In this document: piece after piece, positions 45,776 through 56,267 of the stretch
How positions within the stretch are numbered: the stretch's first letter is position 1
Layout: each line of letters opens with the position of its first letter
Origin: Mantis religiosa
Lineage: Eukaryota; Arthropoda; Insecta; Mantodea; Mantidae
Assembly: GCA_030765055.1 (NCBI GenBank)
Contig: CM060957.1
Span: forward strand, 197,980,335-198,044,334
Reading direction: 5' to 3'
DNA length: 64,000 nucleotides
Position numbers and translations under genes: made by a program
The notes under the pieces: model-generated
The model's input: only the letters and a program-made list of their open reading frames with translations
Told to the model about the DNA's origin: nothing
Database searches by the model: none

Positions 45776-48325
45776 TATTAATGGAATTACAAAGTGCATC
45801 TCCGATTACGAAAATACTCTGAATGAATTTAGTAAGATCCTTAAACTTGAATCTTGGAAACAAACTTATGAGGTTAATGGAACCAACAACAAATATAATA
45901 GCTTTCTTCAATGCTTTAAAACTAAGTTTGAATTCTGCTTCCCATCCAAGTATAAAAAAACATTTAACTTTAAAAAAGACAATTCCTGGCTCACTTTAGG
46001 AATTAAAACCTCATGCAGGCACAAAAGAGAACTATATCAGCAAGTTAGAATCAGTAACAATTTGTATTTAAAAAAGTACTACAAAAAATATCGTAAACTT
46101 CTAAAGAAGGTAATAATAGCAGCTAAAGTATTGCATTATAATAAACTAATTCAAAACTCAGACAATAAAATAAAAACCACTTGGAATATAATAAAAAATG
46201 TGACACGTAAACACTCATCAGAAAATTTCCCAATAACACTCAATGTTGACAATCATGAAATTGCCAAACCTCTTGTACTTGCAGAATTGTTTAACAGATT
46301 CTTTTTGGATGTAACAAAAAAATTAAATATTAATTATGGAAGTAAAGATGCAGCACTAGAATTTCTAAGTTCAAGTTTCACAAACAATGTACCTACATTT
46401 AAAATCAGTTTAACTACACCTTCTGAAATAAATAAAATTATCGACTCTTTAAAAATGAAGAATTCTTCCGGTTATGATGAAATAACTACAAAAATCCTAA
46501 AATCTTGCTCCTCACAAATTAGCATTCCCCTTAGTTATTTATGTAATGAGTCTCTAAAGACTGGTATTTTCCCTGACAGAATGAAATACTCAGTTGTTAA
46601 ACCTCTTTTCAAAACAGGCGAACGCAATAATGTTTCAAATTATAGACCAATATCTCTCTTGCCAATATTTTCAAAAGTTCTTGAAAAAGTAATGTTCACC
46701 AGACTGTATAAACACCTTGAATGTAACAACATACTTGTCAGTGATCAGTTTGGATTCAGAAAAGGAATATCGACTAATAATGCAACTTACAAGCTTACAC
46801 ATGAAGTGTTGACTGCCTTAAATGATAAAAGACATGTAGGTGGAATTTTTTGTGATCTAGCAAAGGCTTTTGATTGTGTTAATCATGACATTCTTATAGC
46901 AAAACTGGAATTCTATGGGATAAAAAATGAACATTTAAGATGGTTTATATCATATCTAAATGAAAGAAAACAGAGTGTTGAAGTAGCTGTCAGTGATATT
47001 GGTTATGAAAAACAAACTTCGAACTGGAAAATAGTAACTCATGGAGTACCCCAAGGTTCCGTGTTAGGGCCTTTATTATTTCTTATCTATATAAATGACC
47101 TCTCACTTTATATAAAGGACATTGCAAGTACAGTTCTTTTGTGTACAATTAAAATGAATTATGTTTTGAACTGTATGTCATGCTGGTTTAAAGCAAACAT
47201 ATTATCTGTGAATCTAGACAAAACAAAAGTGGTCAAATTTATAACCTGTCGTACATCACATACTGAAATAGAAATCGGGATTAATGATATGTTATTAGAA
47301 GAAGTTGACAGCATAAAATTTCTGGGCCTTCAAGTGGACAGATGTTTAGATTGGAAAGCTCACATAAATTATATCTTACCTAAACTTAGCTGTGCCTGTT
47401 ATGCTATCCGAGAGCTGGTTAATGTGAGTTCTATTGACACACTTAAATTGGTATATTATGCATACTTTAACTCTATTATGGAGTATGGAATATTATTTTG
47501 GGGCAACTCAGTAGAAAGTAAAAAAATATTCCTTATGCAAAAGAGGGTTATAAGAATCATTACTAACACCCACACCAGATGCTCCTGTAAAGATCTTTTT
47601 ACAAGATTGAAAATATTAACGCTTCCTTGCATGTATATATTCTCGATCCTAAAATTCTTTGTATGCAATCGTGCCTTATTTGCAACAAATAATGTAATTC
47701 ACAAAATAAACACTAGACAAAAGTATAATATCCATTATCCCAGTGCTAAACTTTCTTGCTTCCAGAAAGGTGTGTATTATGAAACTATCAAAATATTTGG
47801 CGCACTTCCTAATGTTCTTAAAGAAAAAGTAGATAATTTCGGTGCTTTTAAAAAAGCTGTTAGAGAGTACCTTTGCTCAAAATCTTTTTATTCTGTACAA
47901 GATTATCTGAATGACAAATTATCCTGATAATGCTTCTGTAGCTCTATAAGTAGTATTTAACTATTCCAATGACAAATCATTACTTATAAATATTTGATGC
48001 AAGCTGAAAGTTTATTTTTAATCTATATGTATTTAATAAATAACAAGAATGGTATCCATTGCAAAAAGGTTGAGACGTACTGGCATAAGCCAAGTGAAAG
48101 CTGGTTTAAAAAGTGTTTCATTTTGTATCAAATATAATTATCCCTGCTTTGTTTTCCATATTGTTGTTCATATTGCCTGTGTACTATAATATGTGTCTTA
48201 TGTTAACTTTTGTACATATATACGCTATTAAACTTTATACCTCTAGACATGTTCAATGTTCACAGCCTTTTCTGGCTACAAGTGAACCTACTGAACGCAA
48301 ATCAATCTAATCTAATCTAATCATA
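45776..48325 (+). mobile_element. CR1/Jockey-like non-LTR element, 5'-truncated, inserted in the hAT-like gene
   Basis: Begins within the ORF2 linker region (left boundary about 45.74-45.79 kb) and ends with a TCTAA repeat tail at 48301-48325. The hAT-like reading breaks on the left side and resumes on the right, so this is an insertion. Endonuclease and 5' UTR are absent. The C-terminal architecture is the same as in the elements at 31.7 and 41.6 kb. Confidence 0.82.
46062..47927 (+). CDS. LINE ORF2 reverse transcriptase lacking the F/YADD box
   Basis: A 621-codon open frame. RT blocks are MKYSVVKPLFKTGERNNVSNYRPISLL (46.58 kb), FGFRKGISTNNATY, GGIFCDLAKAFDCVNHDIL (46.84 kb) and HGVPQGSVLGPLLFLIYINDL (47.04 kb). 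The next block should be the xADD catalytic box, but the text runs IASTVLLCTIKMNYVLNCMSCWFKANI with no Asp-Asp, then LDKTKVVKF and FLGLQVD. An in-frame deletion of the box and about 20-30 residues after it explains this. The C-terminal domain (YFNSIMEYGILFWGNSV, FLMQKRVIRIITNTHTR, FKKAVREYLCSKSFYSV) is complete. It is catalytically dead as sequenced, although the frame is otherwise clean. Confidence 0.88.
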   Translation: MYLKKYYKKYRKLLKKVIIAAKVLHYNKLIQNSDNKIKTTWNIIKNVTRKHSSENFPITLNVDNHEIAKPLVLAELFNRFFLDVTKKLNINYGSKDAALEFLSSSFTNNVPTFKISLTTPSEINKIIDSLKMKNSSGYDEITTKILKSCSSQISIPLSYLCNESLKTGIFPDRMKYSVVKPLFKTGERNNVSNYRPISLLPIFSKVLEKVMFTRLYKHLECNNILVSDQFGFRKGISTNNATYKLTHEVLTALNDKRHVGGIFCDLAKAFDCVNHDILIAKLEFYGIKNEHLRWFISYLNERKQSVEVAVSDIGYEKQTSNWKIVTHGVPQGSVLGPLLFLIYINDLSLYIKDIASTVLLCTIKMNYVLNCMSCWFKANILSVNLDKTKVVKFITCRTSHTEIEIGINDMLLEEVDSIKFLGLQVDRCLDWKAHINYILPKLSCACYAIRELVNVSSIDTLKLVYYAYFNSIMEYGILFWGNSVESKKIFLMQKRVIRIITNTHTRCSCKDLFTRLKILTLPCMYIFSILKFFVCNRALFATNNVIHKINTRQKYNIHYPSAKLSCFQKGVYYETIKIFGALPNVLKEKVDNFGAFKKAVREYLCSKSFYSVQDYLNDKLS

Positions 48326-49471
48326 AGGAGCTCTTTTAATGATGAAATTAAAGACGCACAATTTTTCTCAGTGCAAGTAGATGATACTACTGCCATATCA
48401 CAAAAAACACAATGCTCTTTAATTTTGCAATATGTCAATTCATGTGGAAATGTAGTTGAAAGATTTCTGGGCTTCTGTGATGTTAGTGAAGGCCAAACTT
48501 CAGACATATTTTTTCATGTAATTGATGACTAATTATCAGAGCTTCATTATAATCTAAACTTTTGAGACACTGCTATGATGCATTTAAATGGTCACCAAAA
48601 GAAGGTGAAAGACATAGCACCCCGAGCTATCTTTTGTTCACCATTTTGCACATAGACTTAAACTAGTTTTACAACTAAGCTGTAATAGAATGCAGAGGTG
48701 TCACATTTTTTTTAAACCGTGAGTGGAATACCAGGTTACTTCACCTATTCTAGCCAATGGTCTTATGTTGCTGGTACCGAGATTGGAAGGTGTATACCTA
48801 CAGGATCAGACACTAGGTGGTCATTGGTATCTAGACCTTAAAGGTATTAGTAGAAGAATGGGACGGAATGATATGGGTATTTGAACATATAATGAAAACT
48901 GACAATTCAACAAGTATTCGTCAGGCTGAGCAATTCATAAATAAGTTTAGTAGCTATGAATTTGCGTTCCTGTCTCTAGTTTTTAAAGACGTTCCTGATA
49001 TGACTGATATTTTATTCCGTGTATTGCAGAAGACATCATTAGATAAAGGATTGTCTGCAAACATCATTCACAATACAATAGATGCTTTAAACAGAGAGAG
49101 AAATAATGAATCTTTTAATCAATTTATTGAATCATCTTCATTTAAAGAAAAGCCCCATCTGAAATTTGAAATCTGTCCTTTGATCAGTACAAACAAAACT
49201 TGAAGTCCCTATTTTATGAAATACTGCATTACATAAGGAACAAAATTAATGAACGATTTGTAGACATGGAAAATCTAAAATTTCTAAAACTTGCTGACAG
49301 TTCAAAATTTCAACAGTACTCCAAACTATTCTGTTTCAAAGCTTGAATAATATGAAGTTTTGATACCCAAAACAGTTTTTGGAAAGACTACGGAAGGAAC
49401 ATAAATTAATTTGCCAAGATAAGGTGTAAAGATAAGCCTAATAAATGATAAGCATAAATGATGATAAATGT
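48326..49471 (+). pseudogene. hAT/ZMYM1-like gene, central catalytic part
   Basis: Continues the gene of 45.2-45.8 kb. DAQFFSVQVDDTTAISQKTQCSLILQYVNS (first catalytic Asp block) and VERFLGFCDVSEGQTSDIFF are at 48.35-48.51 kb. DTAMMHLNGHQKKVKDIAPRAIFC, the block with the usual GAxxMxGxxxGVQ and HxxxH, follows in decayed form. After a non-matching stretch come TRWSLVSRPLKVL (48.81 kb) and a 111-codon frame at 48868-49203. Near 49.2-49.35 kb it gives LKSLFYEILHYIRNKINERF. The Penelope array then interrupts it, with target duplication GATGATAAATGT at 49460-49471. Confidence 0.75.
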
Positions 49472-52124
49472 AGAAAAGTGAATCGAGAATATATGGACAC
49501 ATTGCTTTACTCACACTGTTTATTCACAGGACATGTTTCAAGAGCTCTTGCTCCTATCCTCAGCTGATACTCGACTAGTGCAAGTTGTAGTGGTTTCTTC
49601 TTTCTCCGTATTGTCAATAGATCGCGTGATGTACTTGTCAAAGATGTCCGGTGGTGGAGTTTCAAAATTCATGACTCTATGACGATTTTTGTTGATGAAG
49701 ATTTTTTCCCATACGGAAAGGTCTATGGGGTGTTTAACGTATTTCATTAGAGATGTTTCCAAATTGATGTCATGTCTAGTATTCAAAAAATGAAAAGCCA
49801 CTGCTGATTTTTCTGTTTCACCATTTTTAATGTTTCTCATATGTTCTTTAGTTCTGATGTTAATATTTCTTTTTGTTTTTCCTATATAAATTTTAGGGCA
49901 AGGTTCACATTTGATCTCATAGATTCCTGGTTTTTCTTTGGTAGTGATTGAATTTTTGGGAGGGCCTCTTAACAAATTTCTGATATTAAACCTATTTTGA
50001 GGTGCAAGAGTTATGTTGTGTTTTGAGAAGATTTTTTGGAATTTGTTATAGGCTGATGGGTGGAAGGTGAATTTTTTAAAAAGTTTTTTCTCTTTTTCTC
50101 CTGTAGGTTCTAGGGTGGTGTTTTCTTTTATTTTCTTAGCTTTGTTTAGTCTGTTAACAGTTTTGTCTACTAAATTTGGGTTGAAACCGTTGGATATAGC
50201 TACTTTTTCATGTGTAGGTATTCTTCTTGATAATCTTCTCTGTTTAGTGGAAAGTTGATCACCCGAAAGATTAAACTGTTGAAAATGACATGTTGGTGTT
50301 GTTTTGGGTTAAAACTGTTGTTCTTAATGTAATTATCTGTGTGTGTCGGTTTCCTGTAGATACCAAAAGTGAGTTTGTTGTTCATTTTTTTGATCTTGAT
50401 GTCCAAAAAGGGGAGCACACCATCCTCTTCTGTTTCCAATGTAAATTTTATAGCTGGATTTTGTATATTCAAAAGTTTAAGACCATCTTGTATGAGTTTT
50501 TTAGGTACTATTGCAAAAATGTCGTCAACATAGCGATACCACACTTTGGAATAATTTGGAAAAGCTTTTGTGATATGTGTTTCAAAAGCACTCATGAATA
50601 AATCTGCCAAGAAGGGAGACAATGGGTTGCCCATAGCTAGGCCCGTTTTTTGTTTACAGATCTGTCCATTAAAGCTGAAAAAATTTTGATTGATACAAAT
50701 TTCTGTAAGTTGTGAAAGTTCTTCTATTTCTTCAGGTGTTATTTGTATTGATTCCAGCCATTTTTTGAGAAGTGGAATAAGCTCATTGGTAGGTATACTT
50801 GGATATAAAGAAATGACGTCAAAGGAAACTAAAGCATCTCTAGAGTTGATCTTTGTGTCCTTCGGGAGATTTAACAATTCAAACGAGTTTTTGATACTTA
50901 AATTTTCAAATTTTGTGAAGGATCTGAAGATTTGAACCAGCCATTTTGATAGTTGGTAAGTGGGTGCATCAATGTTATTGATTATTGGTCTGAGGGTAAT
51001 TTCAGGTTTATGTATTTTGGGTAAACCATATATGTATGGTGTTTCTGGACTGTCTATTTTATTGTTCAATTTATCTCTTTTAGTCATGATTTACTGTTTT
51101 TAATTGCTAATTCCACAGATTTGCATGCTTTCTTTAATGGATTGTTTTCTAGTTTAACAAATTCTTTTCCGTTTAAAAGGTTGTCCATTTTTTTGCGATA
51201 GTCTTCTTCGTCCAATATTACTATTTTGTTACCCTTTTCTACTTTTGTGTAGACTACCGGTTTTTCATTTAAATTTTTGATTAATTTTTTAAATGAATAT
51301 CTTTTTGAATTTGCATTTTGAATATGATCTAGAGTTTCTAAGCACTGTGTTCTGATCGTAGATTTTTTGTTATTGGCAAATTATATATCGCTATTTCAAT
51401 GTCCGCGATATAGTTTTCAATGTTTTCTGTGTAATCTACACATGTTTTTAGGCCTTTGTTTAGAAAATCTATTTCTTTCTCCGTGAAGTTGCATGTGGAT
51501 AGATTCGTTACATTGTTAGGTTTTTGACATGGGAGTAATAAATCTTGATTTTTATGTGGATTTGGTTCTTGCTTCTTTTGGAGATTCATGAATTTTTGTT
51601 TTAAAATGGCTGGTTTCTTATGCATTTTCAAATTAAGAATTGACAGCATATTATTTTCTAAGTTAGACCACATGGCCGGGTTCATATATTTCGAAATTTT
51701 TAAGTGTAGTTCGTATATTTTTAATTCTGTGGAATGTAACGAAATGTAGTGGTAGTTTATTTCCATTTTAATTACACGTTTTTCTGCTGCTTTTTGTTGT
51801 TTGCTATTATTCTTGTGTTTAACAGTTTTTCTGACGAAAATGGGTGTTATATTGCATTTCAAGCATTTTTTTAGAAAACGTATGTCCGCAAAAGTATTTC
51901 TTTTCTTTTGATTCAGCTTTAGAAAAAGTTTGATATCTTTTTTCATACCTTCACATACAGTATTGAACGATGAAAACAAGTTGGTTCGTTGGTCCTCCAT
52001 CTTGGTTGACAATATGAAAATAACACTATCGAGATTTGAATGCTTCTCAGACTTGTAGGCCTATTCGCTCAAAGTATAAACTTGAAAGAAGCGTAGGGAC
52101 AGTGAAGCACAAATTAGTATAAAA
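49472..52124 (-). pseudogene. Penelope unit 1: N-terminal region, RT and GIY-YIG endonuclease
   Basis: The probable ATG is at 52000 (MEDQRTNLFSSF); the N-terminal ~220 residues are Lys/Asn-rich and helical with no named domain. The RT frame 50200-51087 has YGLPKIHKPEITLRPI, FDVISLYPSIPTNEL, GLAMGNPLSPFLADLFMSAFE, WYRYVDDIFAIV and VLPFLDIKI. The endonuclease frame 49538-49975 has GIYEIKC, KIYIGKTKRNINIRTKEHMR and AVAFHFLNTRHDI, ending AEDRSKSS. A single-base deletion near 51,088 and other shifts separate the three frames, which are otherwise collinear. The RT motifs, including YVDD, are intact. Confidence 0.92.
49518..49573 (-). ncRNA. Candidate hammerhead ribozyme, Penelope unit 1
   Basis: Minus strand: CAG, core CUGAGGA (49563-49557), a hairpin AGGAGC-AAGA-GCUCUU (stem II), GAA (49539-49537), stem III ACA/UGU with no loop, then C17 (49530) and CUG pairing with the initial CAG as stem I. 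UAU and AUA (after a UGA bulge) can extend stem I. One U lies between the core and stem II. Loop-less stem III suggests activity as a dimer. Hammerhead motifs in Penelope-like terminal repeats are established knowledge. The ORF stop codon (UGA) lies inside this motif. Confidence 0.65.
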
Positions 52125-54772
52125 GTGAATCGAGAATATATTGACACATTGCTTCACTCACACTGTTTATTCACAGGACATGTTTCAAGAGCTCTTGCTC
52201 CTATCCTCAGCTGATACTCGACTAGTGCAAGTTGTAGTGGTTTCTTCTTTCTCCGTATTGTCAATAGATGGCGTGATGTACTTGTCAAAGATGTCCGGTG
52301 GTGGAGTTTCAAAATTCATGACTCTATGTTGATTTTTGTTAATAAATATTTTTTCCCATACGGAAAGCTCTATGGGGTGATTAACGTATTTTATTAGAGA
52401 TGTTTCCAAATTGATGTCATGTCTAGTATTCAAAAAATGAAAAGCCACTGCTGATTTTTCTGTTTCACCATTTTTAATGTTTCTCATATGTTCTTTAGTT
52501 CTGATGTTAATATTTCTTTTTGTTTTTCCTATATAAATTTTAGGGCAAGTTTCACATTTGATCTCATAGATTCCTGGTTTTTCTTTGGTAGTGATTGAAT
52601 TTTTGGGAGGGCCTTTTAACAAATTTCTGATATTAAACCTATTTTGAGGTGCAAGAGTTATGTTGTGTTTTGAGAAGATTTTTTGGAATTTGTTATAGGC
52701 TGATGGGTGGAAGGTGAATTTTTTAAAAAGTTTTTTCTCTTTTTCTCCTGTAGGTTCTAGGGTGGTGTTTTCTTTTATTTTCTTAGCTTTGTTGAGTCTG
52801 TTAACAGTTTTGTCTACTAAATTTGGGTTGAAACCATTGGATATAGCTACTTTTTCATGTGTAGGTATTCTTCTTGATAATCTTCTCTGTTTAGTGGAAA
52901 GTTGAACATCCGAAAGATTAAACTGTTGAAAATGACATGTTGGTGTTGTTTTGGGTTGAAACTGTTGTGCTTAATGTAATTATCTGTGTGTGTCGGTTTC
53001 CTGTAGATACCAAAAGTGAGTTTGTTGTTCATTTTTTTGATCTTGATGTCCAAAAAGGGGAGCACACCATCCTCTTCTGTTTCCAATGTAAATTTTATAG
53101 CTGGATTTTGTATATTCAAAGGTTTAAGACCATCTTGTATGAGTTTTTTAGGTACTATTGCAAAAATGTCGTCAACATAGCGATACCACACTTTGAAATA
53201 ATTTGGAAAAGCTTTTGTGATATGTGTTTCAAAAGCACTCATGAATAAATCTGCCAAGAAGGGAGACAATGGGTTGCCCATAGCTGGGCCCGTTTTTTGT
53301 TTATAGATCTGTCCATTAAAGCTGAAAAAATTTTGATTGATACAAATTTCTGTAAGTTGTGAAAGTTCTTCTATTTCTTCAGGTGTTATTTGTATTGATT
53401 CCAGCCATTTTTTGAGAAGTGGAATAAGCTCATTGGTAGGTATACTTGGATATAAAGAAATGACGTCAAAGGAAACAAAAGCATCTGTAGAGTTGATCTT
53501 TGTTTCCTTCAGGAGATTTAACAATTCAAACGAGTTTTTGATACTTAAATTTTCAAATTTTGTGAAGGATCTGAAGATTTGAACCAGCCATTTTGATAGT
53601 TGGTAAGTGGGTGCATCAATGTTATTAATTATTGGTCTGAGGGTAATTTCAGGTTTATGTATTTTGGGTAAACCATATATGTATGGTGTTCCTGGACTGT
53701 CTATTTTATTGTTCAATTTATCTCTTTTAGTCATGATTTTACTGTTTTTAATTGCTAATTCCACAGATTTGCATGCTTTCTTTAATGGATTGTTTTCTAG
53801 TTTAACAAATTCTTTTCCGTTTAAAAGGTTATCCATTTTTTTCGATAGTCTTCTTCGTCCAATATTACTATTTTGTTACCCTTGTCTGCTTTTGTGTAGA
53901 CTACCGGTTTTTCATTTAAAGTTTTGATTAATTTTTTATATGAATATCTTTTTTAATTTGCATTTTGAATATGATCTAGAGTTTCTAAGCACTGTGTTCT
54001 GATCGTAGATTTTTTGTTATCGGGCAAATTATATATCGCTATTTCAATGTCCGCGATATAGTTTTCAATGTTTTTTGTGTAATCTACACATGTTTTTAGG
54101 CCTTTGTTTAGAAAATCTATTTCTTTCTCCGTGAAGTTGCATGTGGATAGATTCGTTACATTGTTAGGTTTTTGACATGGGAGTAATAAATCTTGATTTT
54201 TATGTGGATTTGGTTCTTGCTTCTTTTGGAGATTCATGAATTCTTGTTTTAAAATGGCTGTTTTCTTACGCATTTTCAAATTAAGAATTGACAGCATATT
54301 ATTTTCTAAGTTAGACCACATGGCCAGGTTCATACATTTCGAAATTTTTAAGTGTAGTTCGTATATTTTTAATTCTGTGGAATGTAACGAATTGTAGTGG
54401 TAGTTTATTTCCATTTTAATTACACGTTTTTCTGCTGCTTTTTGTTGTTTGCTATTATTCTTGTGTTTAACAGTTTTTCTGACGAAAATGGGTGTTATAT
54501 TGAATTTCAAGCATTTCTTTAGAAAACGTATGTCCGCAAAAGTATTTCTTTTCTTTTGATTCAGCTTTAGAAAAAGTTTGATATCTTTTTTCATACCTTC
54601 AGATACAGTATTGAATGATGAAAACAAGTTGGTTCGTTGGTCCTCCATCTTGGTTGACAATATGAAAATAACACTATCGAGATTTGAATGCTTCTCAGAC
54701 TTGTAGGCCTAATCACTCAAAGTATAAACTTGAAAGAAGCGTAGGGACAGTGAAGCACAAATTAGTATAAAA
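52125..54772 (-). pseudogene. Penelope unit 2, full length
   Basis: Full-length like unit 1, with the ATG at 54648. The N-terminal frame (to 53953) is longer than in unit 1 and ends at a private TAA. The RT frame is 52847-53836 (330 codons) with QKTGPAMGNPLSPFLADLF, where unit 1 has GLAMGNP, and WYRYVDDIFA. The endonuclease frame is 52185-52622 with the same GIY-YIG, Arg/Lys-Glu-His and AVAFHF blocks. The breaks fall at different places from those of unit 1, so each unit decayed separately after the array formed. Confidence 0.92.
52165..52220 (-). ncRNA. Candidate hammerhead ribozyme, Penelope unit 2
   Basis: Same sequence and pairing as in unit 1; core CUGAGGA at 52210-52204. Located one period (2,647 bp) away. 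Confidence 0.65.
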
Positions 54773-56267
54773 GTGAATCGAGAATATATTGACACATTGC
54801 TTCACTCACACTGTTTATTCACAGGACATGTTTCAAGAGCTCTTGCTCCTATCCTCAGCTGATACTCGACTAGTGCAAGTTGTAGTGGTTTCTTCTTTCT
54901 CCGTATTGTCAATAGATCGCGTGATGTACTTGTCAAAGGTGTCCGGTGCTGGAGTTTCAAAATTCATGACTCTATGATGATTTTTGTTGATTTAGATGTT
55001 TTCCCATACGGAAAGGTCTATGGGATGATTAACGTATTTTATTAGAGATGTTTCCAAATTGATGTCATGTCTAGTATTCAAAAAATGAAAAGCCACTGCT
55101 GATTTCTCTGTTTCACCATTTTTAATGTTTCTCATATGTTCTTTAGCTCTGATGTTAATATTTCTTTTTGTTTTTCCTATATAAATTTTAGGGCAAGTTT
55201 CACATTTGATCTCATAGTTTCCTTGTTTTTCTTTGGTAGTGATTGAATTTTTGGGAGGGCCTTTTAACAAATTTCTGATATTAAACCTATTTTGAGGTGC
55301 AAGAGTTATGTTGTGTTTTGAGAAGATTTTTTGGAATTTGTTATAGGCTGATGGGTGGAAGGTGAATTTTTTAAAAAGTTTTTTCTCTTTTTCTCCTGTA
55401 GGTTCTAGAGTGGTGGTTTCTTTTATTTTCTTAGCCTTGTTGAGTCTGTTAACAGTTTTGTCTACTAAATTTGGGTTGAAACCATTGGATATAGCTACTT
55501 TTTTTATGTGTAGGTATTCTTCTTGATAATCTTCTATGTTTAGTGGAAAGTTGATCATCCAAAAGATTAAACTGTTGAAAATGGCATGTTGGTGTTGTTT
55601 TGGGTTGAAACTGTTGTTCTTAATGTAATTATCTGTGTGTGTCGGTTTCCTGTAGATACCAAAAGTGAGTTTGTTGTTCATTTTTTTGATCTTGATGTCC
55701 AAAAAGGGGAGCACACCATCCTCTTCTGTTTCCAATGTAAATTTTATAGCTGGATTTTGTATATTCAAAAGTTTAAGACCATCTTGTATGAGTTTTTTAG
55801 GTACTATTGCAAAAATGTCGTCAACATAGCCATACCACACTTTGAAATAATTTGGAAAAGCTTTTGTGATATGTGTTTCAAAAGCACACATGAATAAATC
55901 TGCCAAGAAGGGAGACAATGGGTTGCCCATAGCTAGGCCCGTTTTTTGTTTATAGATCTGTCCATTAAAGCTGAAAAAATTTTGATTGATACAAATCTCT
56001 GTAAGTTGTGAAAGTTCTTCTATTTCTTCAGGTGTTATTTGTATTGATTCCAGCCATTTTTTGAGAAGTGGACTAAGCTCATTGGTAGCTATACTTGGAT
56101 ATAAAGAAATGACATCAAAGGAAACAAAAGCATCTGTAGAGTTGATCTTTGTGTCCTTCAGGAGATTTAACAATTCAAACGAATTTTTGATACTTAAATT
56201 TTCAAATTTTGTGAAGGATCTGAAGATTTGAACCAGCCATTTTGATAGTTGGTAAGTGGATGCATCA
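54773..56267 (-). pseudogene. Penelope unit 3, 5'-truncated, RT and endonuclease in one frame
   Basis: One uninterrupted frame (54992-56173, 393 codons) joins RT (FDVISLYPSIATNEL, AMGNPLSPFLADLFMCAFE, WYGYVDDIFAIV) to the linker (KEKKLFKKFTFHPSAYNKF) and to GIY-YIG (NYEIKCETCPKIYIGKTKRN), ending WENI. This shows that RT and endonuclease are one polypeptide. Sequence upstream of RT is missing, cut at the head-to-head junction. The last ~40 residues are lost to a frameshift at about 54,995. Confidence 0.92.
54813..54868 (-). ncRNA. Candidate hammerhead ribozyme, Penelope unit 3
   Basis: Same core (CUGAGGA at 54858-54852) and helices as units 1 and 2. Together the three motifs sit between monomers, where cleavage would cut a multimeric transcript into unit-length pieces. 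Confidence 0.65.

Noticed and set aside
50290..50601. Repeated plus-strand 103-codon ORFs at 50.29, 52.94 and 55.59 kb (and reverse at 56.70 kb)
   Set aside because: They recur only because the Penelope units repeat, and they lie antisense to the RT domain.
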